DNA of 64,000 nucleotides, from positions 62,001 to 126,000 of the forward strand of contig JANQGQ010000001.1 of assembly GCA_028277185.1 (NCBI GenBank), in the 5' to 3' direction. Below are positions 59,731 to 64,000 of the stretch, piece by piece. A program made the translations under genes and the position numbers. This DNA is from Woeseiaceae bacterium. GTDB taxonomy: Bacteria; Pseudomonadota; Gammaproteobacteria; Steroidobacterales; Woeseiaceae. Under the pieces are notes generated by a model. It made no database searches. It was not told the origin of the DNA and was given only the letters and a program-made list of their open reading frames with translations. Within the stretch, counting starts at the first letter, position 1; every line of letters starts with the position of its first letter.

Positions 59731-59919
59731 TCAGGCTTCCTCTACCGACAGCAGATACGAGACACGGTTGATCATGCCCCGGTTTTCCGGGGTATCGATG
59801 ACCGTGACCGTGTGATTGATCCTGCGCAGCCCCAATCCGGCAATGCAGGCCTTGTGGCTCTTGAGCCGGCCGTGCTTGCTCTTGACGAGGGTCACTTTCA
59901 GTTCCTTGGGCTTCGACAT
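59731..59919 (-). CDS. rpmD: 50S ribosomal protein L30
   Basis: The 62-residue protein is [40 protein letters not shown], the L30 fold. The ATG at 59919 is used because the family starts at this point; the open frame continues six codons upstream. It lies 1 bp before rplO. Confidence 0.95.
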   Translation of the reverse strand: MSKPKELKVTLVKSKHGRLKSHKACIAGLGLRRINHTVTVIDTPENRGMINRVSYLLSVEEA

Positions 59920-59939
59920 GATCGCGTCTCTCAGCATCG

Positions 59940-60449
59940 CTATTGCGCGATGATCTCCTTCACTTTCTTGCCGCGCTTTGCCGCGATGGCCTGCGGCGAA
60001 TGAATCGCCGCCAGCGCCTTGATCGTGGCCCGCACGACGTTAATCGGGTTGCGCGAGCCGTAGCTCTTCGCCAATACGTTGCGCACGCCCGCGGCCTCGA
60101 AAACCGCGCGCATCGCACCGCCCGCGATAACGCCCGTACCTTCCGAAGCCGGCTGCATGTACACGCGGGTTGCGCCGTGACGGCCCTTGATCGCGTACTG
60201 CAGGGTGTCGTTGTTCAGATTGACGCTCGTCATGTTCTTGCGGGCGCTCTGCATGGCTTTCTGGATCGCGATGGGTACTTCGCGAGCCTTGCCGTAGCCG
60301 AAGCCAACCTGCCCCTGCCCGTCGCCGACTACCGTAAGCGCAGTAAAACCGAACTGGCGGCCGCCTTTGACGACCTTGGCCACGCGGTTGACGGTGACGA
60401 GCTTCTCGATGAGATCGTCGCCGGACTGTGATTGTTCGTTTCTAGCCAT
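59940..60449 (-). CDS. rpsE: 30S ribosomal protein S5
   Basis: The 169-residue protein has the double-stranded RNA-binding-like S5 N-terminal part ([41 protein letters not shown]) and the C-terminal half with [49 protein letters not shown]. It is important for decoding accuracy. Confidence 0.98.
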   Translation of the reverse strand: MARNEQSQSGDDLIEKLVTVNRVAKVVKGGRQFGFTALTVVGDGQGQVGFGYGKAREVPIAIQKAMQSARKNMTSVNLNNDTLQYAIKGRHGATRVYMQPASEGTGVIAGGAMRAVFEAAGVRNVLAKSYGSRNPINVVRATIKALAAIHSPQAIAAKRGKKVKEIIAQ

Positions 60450-60491
60450 AATCTGATCCTGGCAGCAACGGACTGCCGTCCTGATGCCTCG

Positions 60492-60851
60492 TTAAAACTT
60501 GAGACCCGCTTCGCGAGCCGCGTCGGCCAGCGCCTTGACGCGGCCGTGATAGCGAAAACCCGACCGATCGAAGGCCACGGTATCGATACCCGCTGCTTTC
60601 GCCTTCTCGGCGATGCGCGCACCGACGATCGCAGCCGCCTCGAGGTTGCCGCCGAACTTGACGCCTTTGCGCACGTCGGCCTCGAGCGTCGACGCGGACG
60701 CCAACACTTTGCCGCCCTCTGCGGCCAGCACCTGCGCATAGATGTGCCGTGGCGTGCGGTGCACGCTCAGGCGGTTGACCTCGAGCTCGCGAATCTTTGC
60801 GCGGCCCTTTCGTGCCCGGCGCAGTCGGTTCTGCTTTTTGTCCAGCTTCAT
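60492..60851 (-). CDS. rplR: 50S ribosomal protein L18
   Basis: The 119-residue protein has [34 protein letters not shown] at the start and [27 protein letters not shown] at the end, the L18 pattern. It binds 5S rRNA. It precedes rpsE on the minus strand. Confidence 0.97.
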   Translation of the reverse strand: MKLDKKQNRLRRARKGRAKIRELEVNRLSVHRTPRHIYAQVLAAEGGKVLASASTLEADVRKGVKFGGNLEAAAIVGARIAEKAKAAGIDTVAFDRSGFRYHGRVKALADAAREAGLKF

Positions 60852-60866
60852 GGTGTTTAAGCCCTG

Positions 60867-61400
60867 CTACTTCTTCTTCGCTTCCTTCAGCACGACACGC
60901 TCATCGGCGTAGCGCACGCCCTTACCCTTGTAGGGCTCGGGTGGCCGGTAGCGACGGATCTCCGCGGCGACCTGCCCGACTCTTTGCTTGTCGGCTCCGG
61001 TTACGACGATCTCGGTCTGGCTGGGGGTCGTCACGCTGATGCCCTCGGGCACCTCGTAGACGACCGGATGCGAAAAACCGAGCGTAAGGTTCAGTTTGTT
61101 GCCCTGGGCCCGCGCGCGATAGCCGACACCGACGAGTTCGAGCTTCCGCTCGAAACCCTCGGATACGCCCCTGGCCATGTTTGCGATCAGCGACCGCATC
61201 GTCCCGGCAATAGCCGCCGAGAAACGGGAGCCGGAGCGGGGGCTGATCCGCAGCACGCCGTCCTCCTGGGCGAGTTCGACCTCGGAGTTGAGCTCCATGG
61301 ACAACGCGCCCTTGCCGCCCTTCAGCGTGACGACGTTGCCGGCCTGGCTGAACTCCACGCCCTTCGGCAACTCGACCGGTGCTTTTGCAACTCTGGACAT
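60867..61400 (-). CDS. rplF: 50S ribosomal protein L6
   Basis: The 177-residue protein begins [33 protein letters not shown] and ends with the L6 signature [24 protein letters not shown]. It sits near the GTPase centre of the large subunit. It lies 15 bp before rplR. Confidence 0.98.
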   Translation of the reverse strand: MSRVAKAPVELPKGVEFSQAGNVVTLKGGKGALSMELNSEVELAQEDGVLRISPRSGSRFSAAIAGTMRSLIANMARGVSEGFERKLELVGVGYRARAQGNKLNLTLGFSHPVVYEVPEGISVTTPSQTEIVVTGADKQRVGQVAAEIRRYRPPEPYKGKGVRYADERVVLKEAKKK

Positions 61401-61439
61401 CTTCTCAATTCCTGTATGAACGAGGATAACGACGCTCTG

Positions 61440-61835
61440 CTAGCTGACTACGCAGAGCACCTCGCCGCCTATTCCCTTCTCACGCGCCTGAGCGTCGCTC
61501 ATTACGCCCGCCGACGTGGACACGATCGCAATGCCGAGGCCGCCCAGCACCCGCGGCAGGTCCTCTTTACCCCGGTAGACGCGAAGTCCCGGACGGCTGG
61601 ACCGCTCGATGCGCTCGATGACCGGCTGGCCTTCGAAGTACTTGAGTTCGACCGTCAGCGTCTGCGCCGCGCCTTCGCCGTCAGTTTCGTAGCCCGTGAT
61701 GTAACCTTCGTCGCGAAGCACGCGTGCAACAGCCTCTTTGCTCTTCGAAGCCGGCATCGCAACGCTAACCTTGCGGGCCTTTTGACCGTTGCGGATACGC
61801 GTCAGCATGTCGGCGATCGGATCTGTCATCGTCAT
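61440..61835 (-). CDS. rpsH: 30S ribosomal protein S8
   Basis: The 131-residue protein starts [33 protein letters not shown] and ends with the conserved [15 protein letters not shown]. In related bacteria S8 represses the spc operon by binding the rplE leader; not verified here. The ATG at 61835 fits the family start. Confidence 0.98.
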   Translation of the reverse strand: MTMTDPIADMLTRIRNGQKARKVSVAMPASKSKEAVARVLRDEGYITGYETDGEGAAQTLTVELKYFEGQPVIERIERSSRPGLRVYRGKEDLPRVLGGLGIAIVSTSAGVMSDAQAREKGIGGEVLCVVS

Positions 61836-61848
61836 TTTGCTTAATCCC

Positions 61849-62154
61849 TTACCAGCTGGCCTTCGTGAGACCCGGTATCTCACCGTTCATGGCCGCCTCA
61901 CGCAGCTTGTTCCGGCCGAGCCCGAACTTGCGGTACACGCCATGCGGCCGCCCGGTTATGGAACAGCGGTTCCTCAGTCTTGACGGGCTGGCATCGCGCG
62001 GCATCGCGTTGAGCCTGGCCTGGGCAAGCGCGCGCTCGTCGTCGCTGCTGTTGACGTTGCGGATGATCGCCTTGAGCTCTGCGCGTTTCTTCGCATACCG
62101 CGCGACGAGTTTTTCGCGCTTGCGTTCGCGCTGGAGCATTGATTTTTTGGCCAT
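61849..62154 (-). CDS. rpsN: 30S ribosomal protein S14 (zinc-independent form)
   Basis: The 101-residue protein is [33 protein letters not shown] at the start, and [39 protein letters not shown] at the end. It is the long form without the four-cysteine zinc site. An unusually long 109-bp gap with a repeat separates it from rplE. Confidence 0.98.
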   Translation of the reverse strand: MAKKSMLQRERKREKLVARYAKKRAELKAIIRNVNSSDDERALAQARLNAMPRDASPSRLRNRCSITGRPHGVYRKFGLGRNKLREAAMNGEIPGLTKASW

Positions 62155-62165
62155 GTCAAATAGTA

Positions 62166-62259
62166 CTCGTTTAGTGTTCGGTCTAATTCGTGTAGATGCG
62201 GAGGTTCGCTACCTGATTCGTGTTGAGTCGGAACTCGAACGAACTCTCGTCTAGTGTTC
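62166..62259. repeat. Direct repeat in the rplE-rpsN gap
   Basis: CTCGTTTAGTGTTC (62166-62179) and CTCGTCTAGTGTTC (62246-62259) differ at one base and are 80 bp apart, filling a gap that is normally only some tens of bases. AATTCGTGTAGATG and GATTCGTGTTGAGT between them look partly similar. It may be a small duplication within an essential operon. Confidence 0.45.
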
Positions 62260-62263
62260 TTCC

Positions 62264-62803
62264 CTATCGCTTAAACGGAAAGCTAAACGCCTCCAACAGC
62301 GCCTTACCTTCCTCCGGATTACGCGCCGTCGTCGTGATCGTGATGTCCATCCCCCGGATCGCATCGATCTCGTCGTAATTGATCTCCGGAAAGATGATCT
62401 GCTCGGCCACGCCCATGCTGTAGTTGCCCTGCCGGTCGAAGGACTTGGGGTTCAGCCCGCGAAAGTCGCGGATACGCGGGATGGCGATGTTGACGAGCCG
62501 GTCGAGAAACTCGTACATGCGCTCACGCCGCAGCGTCACCTTGCAGCCGATCGGGAAGCCTTCACGAATTTTGAAGCCCGCCACGGACTTGCGTGCAACC
62601 CGCGTTACTGGCCGCTGACCGGAGATCTTCTCCATGTCGCCGCGCGCCTGCTCCAGCACCTTCTTGTCGGCCACGGCTTCGCCGACGCCCATGTTGAGCG
62701 TGATCTTCGTGATCTTCGGCACCTCCATGGGATTCGAGAGGCCGAGCTTCTTTTGCAGCTCTGCCTTCAGCTCCGCCTTGTACTTTTCCTGTAGTCGCGC
62801 CAT
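62264..62803 (-). CDS. rplE: 50S ribosomal protein L5
   Basis: The 179-residue protein begins [43 protein letters not shown] and has the L5 core [42 protein letters not shown]. It binds 5S rRNA in the central protuberance. The family start fits the ATG at 62803. Confidence 0.98.
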   Translation of the reverse strand: MARLQEKYKAELKAELQKKLGLSNPMEVPKITKITLNMGVGEAVADKKVLEQARGDMEKISGQRPVTRVARKSVAGFKIREGFPIGCKVTLRRERMYEFLDRLVNIAIPRIRDFRGLNPKSFDRQGNYSMGVAEQIIFPEINYDEIDAIRGMDITITTTARNPEEGKALLEAFSFPFKR

Positions 62804-62819
62804 AGCCCTAAAACCTGAA

Positions 62820-63137
62820 CTAAATGTCTACGCGCTCGCCGCTCTGGCGGAAAACGCGGACCTTATTGCCACTGTCGTCGAAGTCGAAGCCGACGCGCTC
62901 GCCCTTCTTCGTCTTCGGGTTAAAAATCATGACGTTCGACACGTCCAGCGGCATTTCCTTGTCGATGATGCCGCCTTGTTCGCCCCGATTCGGGTTGCCC
63001 TTCATGTGCTTCTTGGCAACGTTTACGCCCTCGACGACGACCCGGCCGTCGTCCAGCACGCTGATCACGGTGCCGCGCCGGCCCTTGTCCTTGCCGGTAC
63101 GTACGATGACTTCGTCGCCTTTTCTGATCTTGTTCAT
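62820..63137 (-). CDS. rplX: 50S ribosomal protein L24
   Basis: The 105-residue protein has the KOW motif [38 protein letters not shown] near the start, which identifies L24, one of the first proteins to bind 23S rRNA. It lies 28 bp after rplN and 16 bp before rplE on the minus strand. Confidence 0.98.
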   Translation of the reverse strand: MNKIRKGDEVIVRTGKDKGRRGTVISVLDDGRVVVEGVNVAKKHMKGNPNRGEQGGIIDKEMPLDVSNVMIFNPKTKKGERVGFDFDDSGNKVRVFRQSGERVDI

Positions 63138-63165
63138 AATCCGGTATTCCGTAGCTACGGCGCGC

Positions 63166-63534
63166 TCAAAGCACCTCTGGTGCCAGTGAAATGATCTTCA
63201 TGAACTTGCTGGTGCGCAGCTCACGCGTGACCGGGCCGAATATGCGCGTCCCGATAGGCTCGAGACGGGAGTTCAACAGTACGGCCGCGTTGCCGTCGAA
63301 GCGAATCAGCGAGCCGTCCTTACGCCGTACCCCTTTGCGCGTACGGACAACGACGGCGTTGTAAACCTCGCCCTTCTTTACCTTGCCGCGCGGGATCGCG
63401 TCCTTGACGCTGACCTTGATCACGTCACCAACGCTCGCATAGCGGCGCTTGGACCCGCCCAGCACCTTGATGCACTGCACGCGCCGGGCACCCGAGTTGT
63501 CGGCGGCGTCGAGGACTGTCTGCATCTGAATCAT
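63166..63534 (-). CDS. rplN: 50S ribosomal protein L14
   Basis: The 122-residue protein begins [41 protein letters not shown], the L14 signature, and ends [13 protein letters not shown]. The ATG at 63534 is used because the family starts MIQ; the frame stays open further upstream only by chance, within rpsQ. Confidence 0.98.
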   Translation of the reverse strand: MIQMQTVLDAADNSGARRVQCIKVLGGSKRRYASVGDVIKVSVKDAIPRGKVKKGEVYNAVVVRTRKGVRRKDGSLIRFDGNAAVLLNSRLEPIGTRIFGPVTRELRTSKFMKIISLAPEVL

Positions 63535-63571
63535 GACTACTTCCTGGTTACAGCGATAACAGCGCCTCGAC

Positions 63572-63838
63572 CTAGCGGTCGGCAGCGCGCTCCACGATGT
63601 TGACGACCGCCCAGGACTTGTTCCTGGAGATCGGCCGGCACTCCGAAATCGCCACGCGATCGCCCGGACGGCATTCGTTGGCGGCATCGTGGGCCAGAAC
63701 CTTCGTCGTCCGGCGGATGTACTTGCCGTAAACCGGATGCTTGATGAGACGCTCGATGGCGACCGATACGGTCTTGTCCATCTTGTCGCTTACCACGCGG
63801 CCGACAACGCTACGCTGCTTTTTCTGTTCTTCACTCAT
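63572..63838 (-). CDS. rpsQ: 30S ribosomal protein S17
   Basis: The 88-residue protein starts [46 protein letters not shown], the S17 OB-fold signature. The ATG at 63838 lies 2 bp after the rpmC stop (63841-63843); a GTG two codons earlier, at 63844, would overlap that stop. Confidence 0.97.
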   Translation of the reverse strand: MSEEQKKQRSVVGRVVSDKMDKTVSVAIERLIKHPVYGKYIRRTTKVLAHDAANECRPGDRVAISECRPISRNKSWAVVNIVERAADR

Positions 63839-63840
63839 AA

Positions 63841-64000
63841 TCACTCACCTGACGCGCGCTGCTTCTCGCCCAGCACGGTCTTGACACGGGCTATCGCCCG
63901 GCGAACCCGGCCATGTTCCGTATGCTGCGCGAGCTCGCCCGTCGCCTGCTGCATACGCAGATTGAACTGTTCGCGACGCAGCTCTACGAGTTCCTCGTTG
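63841..64000 (-). CDS. rpmC: 50S ribosomal protein L29, N-terminus cut by the window edge
   Basis: Reading in from the right edge, the frame is [20 protein letters not shown], then [21 protein letters not shown], and stops at 63841. This is the C-terminal part of L29, the nascent-chain exit-site protein. The start lies outside the window. It precedes rpsQ, the normal S10-operon order. Confidence 0.96.
   Translation of the reverse strand, partial: NEELVELRREQFNLRMQQATGELAQHTEHGRVRRAIARVKTVLGEKQRASGE

Noticed and set aside
1-64000. CRISPR array, tRNA, rRNA, insertion sequence or prophage
   Set aside because: No regularly spaced repeats, tRNA-like cloverleaf ends, transposase or phage structural genes were recognised on either strand.

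Overview
The window is high-GC, densely packed bacterial chromosome. The order and sequences of the ribosomal genes at the right end (rpmC through rplQ, with rpoA and secY) are those of Proteobacteria. Together with a TonB receptor, an RND efflux system and lipoprotein signals, they suggest a Gram-negative gammaproteobacterium; I cannot name the genus. No tRNA, rRNA, CRISPR array, insertion sequence or prophage gene was recognised.

Layout. 0-8 kb holds housekeeping genes: a TerB-like protein, a truncated DUF1801 gene, upp, a cupin, a VIT/CCC1-like membrane protein, a GNAT acetyltransferase, trpS, ggt and, divergently, pepQ. The 7.8-8.1 kb gap carries a sigma54-type promoter followed about 60-120 bp later by a strong intrinsic terminator, a candidate small RNA. 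8.1-40.9 kb is an accessory catabolic region. It has an LLM flavin monooxygenase, a flavin reductase, several alpha/beta and serine hydrolases, two CocE-type hydrolases, three RidA-family proteins (one with three domains), two beta-hydroxyacid dehydrogenases, an Asp/Glu racemase-like enzyme, an SDR, a Gfo/Idh oxidoreductase, an amidohydrolase, an AhpD-like protein, a TonB-dependent receptor, a GPH symporter, an MFS exporter and two LysR regulators. 40.9-48.2 kb holds pirin, an SDR, an RND adaptor/pump pair preceded by two palindromes, and a patatin-like phospholipase.

48.4-50.6 kb is a toxin-antitoxin island with HigBA, HicAB and BrnTA in tandem, followed by small unknown genes. 52.1-54.8 kb encodes an unusual lipoprotein that joins a Calx-beta domain, a PQQ-type sugar dehydrogenase propeller and a di-heme cytochrome c region. 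From 54.8 kb to the right edge the minus strand carries the S10/spc/alpha ribosomal operon, ending in an intrinsic terminator after rplQ.

How the genes may work together (inference). In the accessory region the TonB receptor and GPH symporter would import a compound. The LLM monooxygenase with the flavin reductase would oxidise it, hydrolases and an amidohydrolase would open ester or amide bonds, RidA proteins would handle reactive or carbonyl-type intermediates, and dehydrogenases would feed the products to central metabolism. The set of LLM oxygenase, flavin reductase, RidA and alpha/beta hydrolase resembles the parts list of the Rut pyrimidine pathway, but gene order and the extra enzymes differ, so the substrate is unknown.
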